The notes beneath the pieces were generated by a model, which saw only the letters and a list, made by a program, of their open reading frames with translations, was not told where the DNA came from and did not search any database. Positions 8,691 to 18,085 of a stretch of 64,000 bases of DNA are shown piece by piece. Source of the DNA: Canibacter zhuwentaonis (GTDB lineage Bacteria > Actinomycetota > Actinomycetes > Actinomycetales > Microbacteriaceae); NCBI RefSeq assembly GCF_018531125.1, contig NZ_JAHDSY010000001.1. The stretch is one strand, 5' to 3'. How positions within the stretch are numbered: position 1 is the first letter of the stretch; each line of letters begins with the position of its first letter. A program made the translations under genes and the position numbers.

Positions 8691-10919
8691 TTATACCCTG
8701 TAAACGTCGTAAACACCGCTCACCTTACGCACGGCTTTTAGCACCTGTTCTAGATGCGTTAGATTGGCCATTTCAAAGGTGAAGCGGATTTTTGCAACGC
8801 GCTCGTTAGAGGTGTTAAGCGAAGCGTTGAGGATGTTTACATGATGCTCCGAAAGGGTGTTTGCAATATCAAACAGCAGGCGCGACCTGTCGAGCGCTTC
8901 AATTTTGATATTTACCGTAAACACACTGTTAGAAACGGTTTTACTCCAGGAAACGGAAGTTATGCGTCCGGCGTTTTGCTGCAGCACAATAAAGTTTGGG
9001 CAGTCTGTGCGGTGCACAGAAACCCCAAAGCCGAGCGTTACGTATCCGCCTATCTCATCGCTCGGAACAGGGGTACAGCACTTTGCAAGCTTAACGAGCA
9101 CATCGCTAACACCCTCAACGATCACGGTGCCGTCGGCTGCAGCCGGAGTATTATTCCGTTTTGCCGGGGGGATAGAAAAATCAACCGTGCTAACATCGCT
9201 GACGTTATCACCCTCGAGCAGCGATTCTGTTTTCTCAACAACAGATTTAGCCGAGATTTGCCCCTCACCAATAGCGACATAGAGCTTCTCAATATCGGCA
9301 AAGTGCAGCTGCAGTGCTATCTGCTGCAGCGCTTCGAGCTGGATCATCCGCTGTATTGGCAGATTGCGTTTGCGGATTTCGCGCACAATACACTCTTTGC
9401 CGTGCTCTGCCGCGTCCGCTCGACGCTCTTTTGTGAAGTGCTGCCTGATCTTGTTTTGAGCACGCTTGCTCTTAACAAAATCCAGCCACCCCTGTTTCGG
9501 CCCGGCGTTAGGGTCTTTTGAGGTGAGAATCTGCACGACATCACCGGTTTTAAGCACCGTTTCAAGCGACACCATCCGCCCGTTAACCTTGGCACCCATT
9601 GTCCTGTGCCCAATCTCGGTGTGCACCGCGTACGCGAAATCAACCAGGGTTGCGCCAGCTGGAAGCCCAATTATTTTACCCTTCGGGGTGAAGGCGTAAA
9701 CTTCTTTTGCACCTATTTCATAGCGCAAAGCGTCTAGGAACTCCTGTGGATCTGCGGTTTCCTGCTGCCAGTCATTAATGTGTGAGAGCCACGTCATATC
9801 CAGTTCTTTTTTGGATCTGCTGCCCTCAGACTGGCGTGACTTGTACTTCCAGTGCGCAGCGATACCGTACTCGGCGCGCTGGTGCATTTCCTCAGTACGC
9901 ACCTGAACTTCAACGGGACGCCCGCCCGGGCCTAAAACGCTCGTGTGCAAAGACTCGTAGAGGTTAAACTTCGGGGTTGCTATATAGTCTTTAAACCTGC
10001 CAGGAACGGGTGTCCATTTAGAATGCACAGCGCCCAAAACCGTGTAGCAGTCAGCGACCGTGTCGACGATAACACGAATTCCCACCAGGTCGTAGATATC
10101 GTCAAAATCACGCCCGCGCACAACCATTTTTTGGTAAATAGAATATATTTCTTTTGGACGCCCGGTAACTTTGCCTTTTATCCTAGCGGATCGCAGCTCC
10201 TGTTCAACAGCGGCAATAACCTTGTCAGTAACCTCTTCGCGCCCGGGGTTGCGCAGCGTCACCAGGTTTTTAATCTCCTCGTAGAGCTTTGGGTTAATAA
10301 CAGCGAAAGAAAGATCTTCAAGCTCTGTTTTAAGCGGCTGAATGCCCAAACGGTGCGCTAAAGGAGCATATATTTCAAGGGTTTCTTTAGCCTTTGCGCG
10401 CGCCTTTTCGATGGGCATGAATCCCCAGGTGCGCGCGTTGTGCAGCCTGTCGGCAAGTTTAATGACCAAAACACGGATGTCTTTGGTCATTGTGATGATC
10501 ATTTTGCGCACTGTTTCGGTTTGCGCGTCGTTGCCGTGTTGCAATTTATCGAGTTTTGTAACGCCGTCTACTAGAAGAGCTATTTCTTCTCCGAAATCAG
10601 CCCGCAGTTTGTCAAGCGTATACTCTGTGTCTTCTACTGTGTCGTGCAGCAGCCCGGCTGCCACAACAACGGGTGAAACACCCAGGTAAGCAAGTATCTG
10701 CGCAACCGCAACGGGGTGCGTTATATAGGGCTCTCCGCTTTTGCGCAGCTGCCCCGTGTGCGCTTTTGCCGCAACCTCGTAAGCGCGCATAATCATTGGA
10801 ATATCCGCTTTAGGGTGCGTTGCTTTAACGGTTTTTACCATCCGCTCAACCGCGTCAGGTGCGTTAGAACGCGAAAAAACTCGAGGCACAAAACGTTTGA
10901 GCGCGCTGTTGCTGTTCAT
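8691..10919 (-). CDS. relA: Bifunctional (p)ppGpp synthetase/hydrolase
   Basis: Makes and degrades the stringent-response alarmone. The 742-residue protein has an intact HD hydrolase domain (GLLHDTVEDTEYT, near residue 92), the synthetase domain (TPVPGRFKDYIATPKFNLYESLHTS, written here in family order), a TGS domain (KGKIIGLPAGATLVDFAY) and a C-terminal ACT domain ending SGVYDVYRV. Because the HD residues are kept it should both make and hydrolyse (p)ppGpp. I start it at the ATG at 10919, which has a GAAAGGTG ribosome site five bases away; the ATG at 10955 has none. It follows secF, separated by a strong terminator, so it is likely transcribed on its own. Confidence 0.97.
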   Translation of the reverse strand: MNSNSALKRFVPRVFSRSNAPDAVERMVKTVKATHPKADIPMIMRAYEVAAKAHTGQLRKSGEPYITHPVAVAQILAYLGVSPVVVAAGLLHDTVEDTEYTLDKLRADFGEEIALLVDGVTKLDKLQHGNDAQTETVRKMIITMTKDIRVLVIKLADRLHNARTWGFMPIEKARAKAKETLEIYAPLAHRLGIQPLKTELEDLSFAVINPKLYEEIKNLVTLRNPGREEVTDKVIAAVEQELRSARIKGKVTGRPKEIYSIYQKMVVRGRDFDDIYDLVGIRVIVDTVADCYTVLGAVHSKWTPVPGRFKDYIATPKFNLYESLHTSVLGPGGRPVEVQVRTEEMHQRAEYGIAAHWKYKSRQSEGSRSKKELDMTWLSHINDWQQETADPQEFLDALRYEIGAKEVYAFTPKGKIIGLPAGATLVDFAYAVHTEIGHRTMGAKVNGRMVSLETVLKTGDVVQILTSKDPNAGPKQGWLDFVKSKRAQNKIRQHFTKERRADAAEHGKECIVREIRKRNLPIQRMIQLEALQQIALQLHFADIEKLYVAIGEGQISAKSVVEKTESLLEGDNVSDVSTVDFSIPPAKRNNTPAAADGTVIVEGVSDVLVKLAKCCTPVPSDEIGGYVTLGFGVSVHRTDCPNFIVLQQNAGRITSVSWSKTVSNSVFTVNIKIEALDRSRLLFDIANTLSEHHVNILNASLNTSNERVAKIRFTFEMANLTHLEQVLKAVRKVSGVYDVYRV

Positions 10920-10972
10920 AAACACACCTTTCTTTTTTATATATGTAGGATACACCAGAATTAAAGATAAAA

Positions 10973-11007
10973 AACGAGCGCACCATCTAGAAGATGATCC
11001 GCTCGTT
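10973..11007 (-). terminator. Rho-independent terminator of the secF transcript
   Basis: AACGAGC pairs with GCTCGTT and an inner CATCT-aga-AGATG stem extends the hairpin. On the minus strand it is followed by a run of seven T and then ATCTTT. It lies between the secF stop and relA and should end the yajC-secD-secF transcript. Confidence 0.88.
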
Positions 11008-11023
11008 CTTTATCGTCGTAACC

Positions 11024-12010
11024 TTATGCCCGCGCGCTCAGGGTCTGGGTGTCGTGCTTCTTAATTTCCGGCTCGTTCTCTCGCATATGGGAGTAGACTG
11101 GCGCAGCAATAAAGATTGTCGAGTATGCACCAACCATAATGCCAATAAACAGCGACAGCGCTATGTCACGCAGTGTGCCAGCGCCTAGAATAAAAGCACC
11201 GATGAACAGAATCGAACCAACTGGCAGCAGCGCTACAACCGAGGTATTAATCGAGCGTACCAGAGTCTGGTTTACCGCGAGATTAACAGACTCTGCAAAG
11301 GTATGAGTTTTACCCATAACATCCGGACGCGTGTTTTCGCGGATCTTGTCGAAAACTACCACGGTGTCATAGAGGGAATAACCAAGAATTGTGAGGAATC
11401 CAATAACAGCGGCCGGCGTTACCTCAAAACCTGCCAGACCGTAAACACCAGCCGTTAGCACGAGGTCGTGCAGCAGTGCGATAAGAGCTGCCACGCTCAT
11501 TTTCCAGGTGCGGAAGTATATCGCCATCACAATGGTTGCAAATAACAAGAACACCCCAACGGCGATTAGTGCCTGACGGGTTACATCCTGCCCCCATACC
11601 GCGCCGATAAACGAAGAGGTTACCTGCTCTTCAGCAACGTTATATGCCTTTGCTAGCTCTTTTGCGAGGCTGTTGGTCTCGTTGGCCTCTAGCTGTTCTG
11701 TTTGCACGTGCACATCGCCCTGTCCAACGAGGGTTACCCGTGATTCGGAGCCTGGCAAGATCTGCTGCACAACGTCTTTAGCCGGTTGTGTTTCACGTTC
11801 GCGATCTGCTCCCACGTGGATCTGGAACTGGCTACCACCGGTGAACTCAATGCCGAGCGAGTAGCCACCGTGCACAAACGGCGCTGCCACAGAGAGTACA
11901 ATTGAAATAATTGCGATGGCATACCAGGTTTTACGCTTACCAACAAAGTTAAACGACTTTTTGCCGATGTAGAGGTCGTTACCAAACTGCCCAAAAGATT
12001 TTTTTGCCAT
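11024..12010 (-). CDS. secF: Protein translocase subunit SecF
   Basis: Partner of SecD in the membrane complex that helps the Sec machinery release exported proteins using the proton gradient. The 328 residues include a first membrane segment near 30-50, the periplasmic-type loop with GIEFTGGSQFQ, and the cluster of five C-terminal membrane helices with VIGFLTILGYSLYDTVVVFDKIREN. Starts two bases after secD, so the two are translated together. Order secD-secF-relA is typical of actinobacteria. Confidence 0.97.
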   Translation of the reverse strand: MAKKSFGQFGNDLYIGKKSFNFVGKRKTWYAIAIISIVLSVAAPFVHGGYSLGIEFTGGSQFQIHVGADRERETQPAKDVVQQILPGSESRVTLVGQGDVHVQTEQLEANETNSLAKELAKAYNVAEEQVTSSFIGAVWGQDVTRQALIAVGVFLLFATIVMAIYFRTWKMSVAALIALLHDLVLTAGVYGLAGFEVTPAAVIGFLTILGYSLYDTVVVFDKIRENTRPDVMGKTHTFAESVNLAVNQTLVRSINTSVVALLPVGSILFIGAFILGAGTLRDIALSLFIGIMVGAYSTIFIAAPVYSHMRENEPEIKKHDTQTLSARA

Positions 12011-12012
12011 TC

Positions 12013-13740
12013 TTAGCTCTCCTTACTCTTCAGAGCAGCTTTGCGCTCGGCAATTGTTTTCCTGCGCAGTGCTTCTTTATCACTTGTTTTACGGCGGCGC
12101 GCAATTTTTTCTGAAGCTGCTGGTGCGCTCACAAATCGCGCCCTACCCTTGTAGACCGCTCCAAGCATATCCGGATTGAGACCCGATGCGGGGTGACCCT
12201 GACCCCAGAAATTGGTGCGAGCCATAAGCATCAGCATTGGGTGAGTGAACAGCGCAACAACGATAATGTCTACCAGCGTTGTCAAACCCAGTGTAAACGC
12301 AAAGCCACGCACGTTACCAATGGCGAATGCAAACAAAATCGCCGCTGCCAAAAAGTTAATCGCGTCAGAAGCAAGCACTGTTCTAAAAGCTCGCTTCCAG
12401 CCCTGGTGCACCGCCTGATCCACTATAAAACCATCACGCAGCGCGTCACGCACACGCTCAAAGTAAACAATAAAGCTGTCGGCAATAAAACCAATCGCCA
12501 CAATAATACCCGTAACGCCCGCAAGCGAGAGACGATAGCCGTAGCGCCATGAGAAGAATGTTAGCAGCAGATAGATTACAATAGCGGATGCTAGCAGTGA
12601 CGCCACAGTTAAAGATGCCAGAGCACGATATTGGAAAATAGAGTACAGCACAACAACCAGCAGACCAATAATACCGGCTATCAGACCCGCCTGTAACTGA
12701 TTACTGCCTAGCGTTGCGGAAATATCTTCCTGGCTCTGCACCTGGAAGCTAATCGGCAGCGCACCATATTTAAGCTGATCCGCTAGCGCTTCAGAGCTTT
12801 CCTGCGTGAACCCGCCTGTGATCTGCGGTCTGCCGTCAAGAATTGTGCCGTTCATACTCGGCGCAGACAGCACACGTCCGTCAATCACGAACGCAAATTG
12901 TTTTAGCGGCCCCTGCTGTGTCACAAGGCGCTGGCTGATTTTTCCGAATGTTTCGGTGCCGGCCTCGTTAAGGCGCAGATTAACACCCCACTGCCCCGTA
13001 CTCGCACCGGTCTGGGTTGTTACAACGGAGGCAGACGCATCAGCGATTGAATCACCCGTGAGCTCAACAGGACCCAGCAGATACTTTACAACGCCCGTAC
13101 CGTCACAGGTGATCAAAGGACGATCCGAAGGAGCCTCGCTCAGCTTTGCAACAGACTCCGTGGTGCACTGAAACTCTAAAAACTGCTGCCGCAGTTTAGG
13201 TGTTATCCAGGCAAGATCACCGGCGCCTTCCGGTAGCGGATCAGGATACAGCTCACCGGAAGCCTCTGCCGGTTTTTCCGGCTCTGCTTCGGCTTCGTTC
13301 TCAGGAGTGTCTGGATTGTCTTTCGGCTTCTCCGGAGCAGTCTGTCCCGGACCGATGCTCAGCACCGGACGGAAATCAAGCCGTGCAGACGCTTCAATAC
13401 GCGCGAGCGTTGCCTCATCAGCTTTACCAGGAATGGACACCAGAATGTTAGATCCGCCCTGGGTTGTAACCTCAGCTTCGGACACGCCAGCCGCGTCAAC
13501 ACGCTGTCTAATAATCGCAACGGCCTGCTGCACCTGCTCGCTGGATACGTTGGCACCGTCAACGTTTTTTGGCGCTAACAGTATTTGTGTGCCGCCCTGC
13601 AGGTCGAGCGCAAGTTTTGGAACCAGGGTTGCTTCGTTACGCGTTACACCGAGCGTGATCAAACCGATCAAAACCACAATAATTGCGGCAAACCACCCGA
13701 GCGATCGCCTAGCACTCTTCACAATTGGTGAGGACGCCAA
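12013..13740 (-). CDS. secD: Protein translocase subunit SecD
   Basis: 575 residues. An N-terminal membrane helix (AAIIVVLIGLITLGV) is followed by a large extracytoplasmic domain beginning LVPKLALDLQGGTQI, a proline/glutamate-rich loop (about residues 135-165), and six membrane helices with LAGVTGIIVAIGFIADSFIVYFERVRD. The C-terminal tail is strongly basic (ARRRKTSDKEALRRKT), as in actinobacterial SecD. The start is a TTG at 13740 with only a weak ribosome site (GAGATAG). Lies between yajC and secF in one transcription unit. Confidence 0.96.
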   Translation of the reverse strand: MASSPIVKSARRSLGWFAAIIVVLIGLITLGVTRNEATLVPKLALDLQGGTQILLAPKNVDGANVSSEQVQQAVAIIRQRVDAAGVSEAEVTTQGGSNILVSIPGKADEATLARIEASARLDFRPVLSIGPGQTAPEKPKDNPDTPENEAEAEPEKPAEASGELYPDPLPEGAGDLAWITPKLRQQFLEFQCTTESVAKLSEAPSDRPLITCDGTGVVKYLLGPVELTGDSIADASASVVTTQTGASTGQWGVNLRLNEAGTETFGKISQRLVTQQGPLKQFAFVIDGRVLSAPSMNGTILDGRPQITGGFTQESSEALADQLKYGALPISFQVQSQEDISATLGSNQLQAGLIAGIIGLLVVVLYSIFQYRALASLTVASLLASAIVIYLLLTFFSWRYGYRLSLAGVTGIIVAIGFIADSFIVYFERVRDALRDGFIVDQAVHQGWKRAFRTVLASDAINFLAAAILFAFAIGNVRGFAFTLGLTTLVDIIVVALFTHPMLMLMARTNFWGQGHPASGLNPDMLGAVYKGRARFVSAPAASEKIARRRKTSDKEALRRKTIAERKAALKSKES

Positions 13741-13794
13741 CTATCTCTACTTTCTGCTTGTACCGATTAAAAACTATGTATTTTTCGCTATTTC

Positions 13795-14163
13795 TTACGG
13801 CTTGTTAGCAGAGTTTGGGGTTTCAGTAGCGTTATTCTCTGCAACCTGGTCGCCAGTCTCTGCAGCTGCGACAAATGACTCATCCGCCGCAACATCAGCA
13901 GCGTCAGTGGTCGACACCAGCTGCGCAATTGCGCCGGTGTGAACTTCAATAACCGCTTCACCGGTGCGGACGCGAGCCCTTTGTGTTGTTTCGTTAACGC
14001 TGACAATAGTGGCGTAAATACCTGATCCGAGCATCACTTCAACCCCGGGGTTCATATTTTCGCGCAGCTTTTCCATGGCCTTTTTGCGCTTACGACCATT
14101 GATAAAAGCGAAAACAATCATAACACCGAGTAAAACAAGCAACATGAGCATAAGCGGATCCAT
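13795..14163 (-). CDS. yajC: Preprotein translocase subunit YajC
   Basis: 122-residue membrane protein associated with SecDF. The N-terminal helix is LMLMLLVLLGVMIVFAFINGRKRKK, followed by the YajC domain with LRENMNPGVEVMLGSGIYATIVSV and a variable tail. ATG at 14163 with AAAGGTT upstream. Situated 40 bases after ruvB and 54 bases before secD, the common bacterial arrangement. Confidence 0.93.
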   Translation of the reverse strand: MDPLMLMLLVLLGVMIVFAFINGRKRKKAMEKLRENMNPGVEVMLGSGIYATIVSVNETTQRARVRTGEAVIEVHTGAIAQLVSTTDAADVAADESFVAAAETGDQVAENNATETPNSANKP

Positions 14164-14203
14164 AAGCAGTAACCTTTCTAAGTTAAAATGATAACCTAAT
14201 CAA

Positions 14204-15199
14204 CTATACGCTATTAGGTCGCGTAATCCCACAAAAACTATATGCAAGAGGTGTTGCAATACGTCCGCGAGGGGTGCGAGCGAGCAATCCCGCGCGCACC
14301 AGGAAGGGCTCCACAACGGAGGCGATTGTTTCGGCCTCCTCTCCAACAGAAACTGCCAGAGTGCTTAGCCCAACCGGTCCGCCGTTAAAGCGTTCAATGA
14401 GTGTTATAAGAATCTCACGGTCCAGTCGATCCAGCCCTTTTTCGTCAACGTCGTAGAGCGCGAGCGCGGCATTAACGGTTTCGATGTTGGCAGGAGTTTC
14501 ATGCACTAGCGCGTAATCACGCACCCTACGCAAAAGTCGGTTCGCAATTCGAGGAGTGCCCCGCGAGCGGCTCGCTATTTGTGCGAGCGCGGCATCCTCC
14601 AGCGGGCAGTTAATTAGTTTACTGGCACGTCGCACAACATCTTCAAGCTCGGTGTCGCTGTAAAACTCCAGGTGCGCGGTGAAGCCGAAGCGGTCACGTA
14701 GCGGACTGGGCAGCAATCCCGCGCGAGTTGTTGCACCCACGAGCGTAAACGGGGCAATTTCGAGCGGAATGGAGGTTGCTCCCGCCCCCTTGCCGACCAT
14801 AATGTCTATTTTGAAATCTTCCATCGCAAGGTAAAGCATCTCTTCTGCGGCACGCGCCATGCGGTGAATCTCGTCAATAAACAGCACCTCCCCCTCGCTG
14901 AGGGCGCTCAAAACAGCCGCCAGATCGCCCGCGTGCTGAATTGCAGGGCCCGAAGTTTGGTGCAGCGGCTTGCCCAGCTCTGCCGCTACGATCATCGAGA
15001 GCGTTGTTTTGCCAAGCCCTGGAGGACCCGCAAGCAGAATGTGGTCGGGGCTGCGCTGCTGCAGTTGCGCCGCGCTCAAAAGCAGGTCAAGCTGCCCGCG
15101 CACTTTTGACTGTCCGATAAACTCCTGTAGGTTTTTAGGGCGCAGAGCACCCTCAAAACTTATTTCGCTACTCTGTATTTCAGCTGAAAGTTCGCTCAT
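14204..15199 (-). CDS. ruvB: Holliday junction branch-migration helicase RuvB
   Basis: Hexameric AAA+ motor of the RuvAB complex that moves Holliday junctions during recombination repair. The 331 residues have Walker A AGPPGLGKTT (57-66), Walker B LFIDEIHRM, sensor motif VGATTRAGLL and the C-terminal winged helix with RTPRGRIATPLAY. It starts six bases after ruvA. ruvC, usually upstream of ruvA, is not here. Confidence 0.98.
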   Translation of the reverse strand: MSELSAEIQSSEISFEGALRPKNLQEFIGQSKVRGQLDLLLSAAQLQQRSPDHILLAGPPGLGKTTLSMIVAAELGKPLHQTSGPAIQHAGDLAAVLSALSEGEVLFIDEIHRMARAAEEMLYLAMEDFKIDIMVGKGAGATSIPLEIAPFTLVGATTRAGLLPSPLRDRFGFTAHLEFYSDTELEDVVRRASKLINCPLEDAALAQIASRSRGTPRIANRLLRRVRDYALVHETPANIETVNAALALYDVDEKGLDRLDREILITLIERFNGGPVGLSTLAVSVGEEAETIASVVEPFLVRAGLLARTPRGRIATPLAYSFCGITRPNSV

Positions 15200-15205
15200 A
15201 TTTGC

Positions 15206-15814
15206 CTACTTCTGTTGCAGAATTTGCAGCGCAGCTCGCAACAGGCTCTGGCTATTGTGTTCGACGCTGGCAGCGGATGCAGCAGTAACAGCACTAAGCG
15301 CGGTGGTTTCATCCCACCCCAATCCCGTCAGCGCGGTTACAACCTGTGCGCTAAGAGCGCTGTTCGCGCTCTTAGGCGAGTTCGCGGCAGCTGCGAGTGC
15401 GGCGGTGTTCGGCAGCTGTCTAATTTTGCTCGCAAGCGAGAGCACAATCTGCTTTGCTCCCTTTGGACCAATGCCGGACACCGCTGTAAAAGGCTTATAG
15501 TCGTCACCGCTGATGGCCGCAATAATCTGCGCCGCACTCATTGCGTTTAGTACCCCGAGCGCGATCCGCGGACCAATTCCGCTGACGCTCAAGAGCAGAT
15601 TAAAAATCTGTAGCGATGTGCTATCTAAAAATCCAAACAGGGTTAAAGAGTCTTCGCGCACAACCAGTTGAGTTTGCAGGCTAACGGTTTGCCCTTTTTC
15701 ACAGGCGGCTAAAACGTTACCGGGAGCCTCCACCCGATAGCCTACTCCGTGCACGTTAAGCACAACAAAATCAAGCTCTCGCACGAGCACGTTTCCTGTT
15801 AGAGCGGAGATCAT
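15206..15814 (-). CDS. ruvA: Holliday junction DNA-binding protein RuvA
   Basis: Tetrameric protein that holds the junction for RuvB. The 202 residues have the N-terminal OB-fold (MISALTGNVLVRELDFVVLNVHGVGYRVE in family position), the helix-hairpin-helix pair (LLSVSGIGPRIALGVL and FTAVSGIGPKGAKQIV), and a C-terminal three-helix domain with GLGWDETTALSAV that contacts RuvB. The ATG overlaps the era stop by one base (TAATG), so translation is coupled to era rather than to ruvC. Confidence 0.97.
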   Translation of the reverse strand: MISALTGNVLVRELDFVVLNVHGVGYRVEAPGNVLAACEKGQTVSLQTQLVVREDSLTLFGFLDSTSLQIFNLLLSVSGIGPRIALGVLNAMSAAQIIAAISGDDYKPFTAVSGIGPKGAKQIVLSLASKIRQLPNTAALAAAANSPKSANSALSAQVVTALTGLGWDETTALSAVTAASAASVEHNSQSLLRAALQILQQK

Positions 15815-16722
15815 TAGAATCCTAACCTGGTGAGCATTTTAGGATCGTTCTGCCACTCTTTTAGCACTTTTACGTGCAGCACAAGATATATTTTGCGACC
15901 GATAATCTCTTCGATTTGAGGCTTTGAGTCGCGTCCTATCTGGCTTATACGAGAGCCTTTGTGACCGATCACAATTGCTTTTTGGCTGGCGCGCTCAACA
16001 AAAATCGTGGCGTAAACGTGGAGCAGCCCCGTGTCAGACTCGACGGCATCTTCAACGCTCACGGCGAGCGAGTGTGGCAACTCTTCGCGGGCGTTTTCAA
16101 GGGCAGATTCCCTTATTATTTCGGCGATCCGCTCGTGCTCTCCCTCTTCTGTTACAACTGTTGATTGATAGAGCTGCGGCGACAGCGGCATTAGCTTAAG
16201 CAGCAGGGAAACAAGTATTTCAAGCTGCTCTCCCGAAACAGCGGATACGGGGATAATTTCCGCCCACTCGCCAAGCTCGTTAACCTCCTGTAGGCGCTCA
16301 AATATCTGGCTTTTGCTCGCCCGGTCAATTTTGGTGACGATCGCAATTTTTTTAGCGTTTTTTAAGCGCTCTAGCTGTTCAAAAATAAAACGATCACCCG
16401 GTCCTATTCTTTCGTTTGCCGGGAAACACATTCCGATCACATCAACATCAGAAAGAGTGTTTTGCACCAGCGAGTTAAGGCGTTTTCCAATTAGCTTCCG
16501 GGGACGGTGAATACCGGGAGTGTCAACAATAATTAATTGCCCAGAATCCCGGTGGACTATGCCCCTAATTGCCCGCCTGGTAGTCTGCGGTTTGGAGCTG
16601 GTTATCGCAATTTTCTGCCCCACAAGAGCGTTTGTTAGAGTTGATTTACCAACGTTTGGTCTGCCCACAAAGCTTACAAAACCCGCGCGAAAATCAAGGT
16701 TTTGTAAATGTTTATCTAACAT
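15814..16722 (-). CDS. era: GTPase Era
   Basis: Ras-like GTPase needed for 16S rRNA maturation and 30S assembly. The 302-residue protein has G1 GRPNVGKST (20-28), the DTPG motif (VDTPGIHRPRKLI), the NKxD-equivalent TKID (VTKIDRASK), and a C-terminal KH domain ending YLVLHVKVLKEWQNDPKML. I use the ATG at 16722, which has AGAAAGAG about eight bases upstream; a longer frame adds 13 residues without a ribosome site. It is followed by ruvA with a one-base overlap and preceded by the CNNM/CBS gene. Confidence 0.96.
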   Translation of the reverse strand: MLDKHLQNLDFRAGFVSFVGRPNVGKSTLTNALVGQKIAITSSKPQTTRRAIRGIVHRDSGQLIIVDTPGIHRPRKLIGKRLNSLVQNTLSDVDVIGMCFPANERIGPGDRFIFEQLERLKNAKKIAIVTKIDRASKSQIFERLQEVNELGEWAEIIPVSAVSGEQLEILVSLLLKLMPLSPQLYQSTVVTEEGEHERIAEIIRESALENAREELPHSLAVSVEDAVESDTGLLHVYATIFVERASQKAIVIGHKGSRISQIGRDSKPQIEEIIGRKIYLVLHVKVLKEWQNDPKMLTRLGF

Positions 16723-16762
16723 TGAAATCTCTTTCTGTAAAATTAGCACCGCACACGCCAAA

Positions 16763-18085
16763 CTAGCCCTCTGCCGCTTCTATTTTATCGGTATCAGCGA
16801 CCGCCAATTCGGCAACGGTTTGGCGTTTTGCAACTATGTGCTGCACCGCGCCACGCCTGTCAACCTTAGTTGCGGTGAGTTTAATTCCCGCAACTACAAC
16901 GGAATCATCCGCCTCGGCGAGCCGACCGAGCTCCTTCACAAAAAGTCCGGCGGCGGTGTCAACGTCCTCGTCGGTGAGCTCTATTTCGAACAAATCTCCC
17001 AACTCAGAAACCAGCAGGCGCGGACTAATATTAAAACTGCCGTCTACGTTTTCGGTGTAGCACTGATCCGCCCGATCGTGCTCGTCGTAAATATCGCCGA
17101 TTAGCTCTTCTATCAGGTCTTCGAGCGTTACTAGCCCAGAAATACCGCCGTACTCGTCAACCGTTAGCGCCAGATGGTTGTTTTCGCGCTGCATCTGCGC
17201 AAGTAGATCATCCGCACGCATTAAATCCGGCACAAACAACGCCTGCCGCATCAGCTTGGTGACCGGCACAATGGCGGCCTCGGCGCTGTGCCTAAAAAAG
17301 AATCCCGCAACATCGCGCAGGTGGATGATCCCGATTACATCGTCAGCATTTTCAGTGATCACCGGCATACGTGAGGTTCTGTTAGCGAGCAGGGTATCAA
17401 GAGCCGCGCAAATATCCGTTTTATACTCGAGCGTCTTCATATCAGTGCGCGGCACGATAATCTCGCTCACCGGTGTGTCGCCAAACTTTAGCAGCGAGTG
17501 GATATAGTCGCGGTCTTCTTCCTCGAGCGCGTCATGCTCTGCGGCGCGATCAACGAGCGACAGCAGCTCACTGTCGCCGGACAGGCTCTCACGCTCAAAC
17601 TGGCTCACGCCTCCGTTAAGAACCGCAGTGTGAAAGCGCATAATCGCAATTGCGAGCGGACCGAGAACAACCCGCACAGCTCGCACCAACGGAGCGGTTA
17701 AGCGGATAACCCCGCTGGGTATGGCACGCCCGATTCTGCGGGGGCTGGTGCCAACGAGCACAAATGTTGCCAGCAAAACCGTTAGCGATGACAGGCTTAA
17801 AACAACCCAAATATTGGTGAACACGGTTGTGTAGACAACCGTTAAAAACACGGCGGCTAAACTCTCGCCGGCAATTCTTGCAAAGGCTATCGACAGCAGG
17901 TGTGATACTTCATCCTCTGCGATTTGCACAATTGCGCGACGACTTTTTTTGGCGCTCTCTGCGAGTTTCAAAAGCTCTGCGCGCGAGCGCACGTTTAATG
18001 CTGCCTCAGCGGCTGCCAACAGTCCGGCGTGCAAAATAAGCACTATTGAAACAACAACCAGGATTCCTGCAAACAGCGGATTCAC
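16763..18085 (-). CDS. CNNM/CorC-type membrane protein with CBS domains
   Basis: 440 residues. An N-terminal membrane domain with three or four helices (starting ILVVVSIVLILHAGLLAAAEAALNV) matches the CNNM/DUF21 fold; two CBS domains follow, with IIVPRTDMKTLEYKT and VDEYGGISGLVTLEDLIEELIGDIYDEHD, and then the CorC/HlyC C-terminal domain with an acidic end. Such proteins bind adenine nucleotides and are linked to magnesium/cobalt efflux; older names call them haemolysins. The ATG overlaps the ybeY stop by four bases. The set phoH-ybeY-CNNM-era is a standard cluster. Confidence 0.93.
   Translation of the reverse strand: MNPLFAGILVVVSIVLILHAGLLAAAEAALNVRSRAELLKLAESAKKSRRAIVQIAEDEVSHLLSIAFARIAGESLAAVFLTVVYTTVFTNIWVVLSLSSLTVLLATFVLVGTSPRRIGRAIPSGVIRLTAPLVRAVRVVLGPLAIAIMRFHTAVLNGGVSQFERESLSGDSELLSLVDRAAEHDALEEEDRDYIHSLLKFGDTPVSEIIVPRTDMKTLEYKTDICAALDTLLANRTSRMPVITENADDVIGIIHLRDVAGFFFRHSAEAAIVPVTKLMRQALFVPDLMRADDLLAQMQRENNHLALTVDEYGGISGLVTLEDLIEELIGDIYDEHDRADQCYTENVDGSFNISPRLLVSELGDLFEIELTDEDVDTAAGLFVKELGRLAEADDSVVVAGIKLTATKVDRRGAVQHIVAKRQTVAELAVADTDKIEAAEG

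Noticed and set aside
8841..9521. Long open frame on the plus strand inside relA (226 codons)
   Set aside because: Lies wholly opposite a conserved gene, with no recognisable protein features; a shadow of codon bias. Many similar frames elsewhere were set aside for the same reason.
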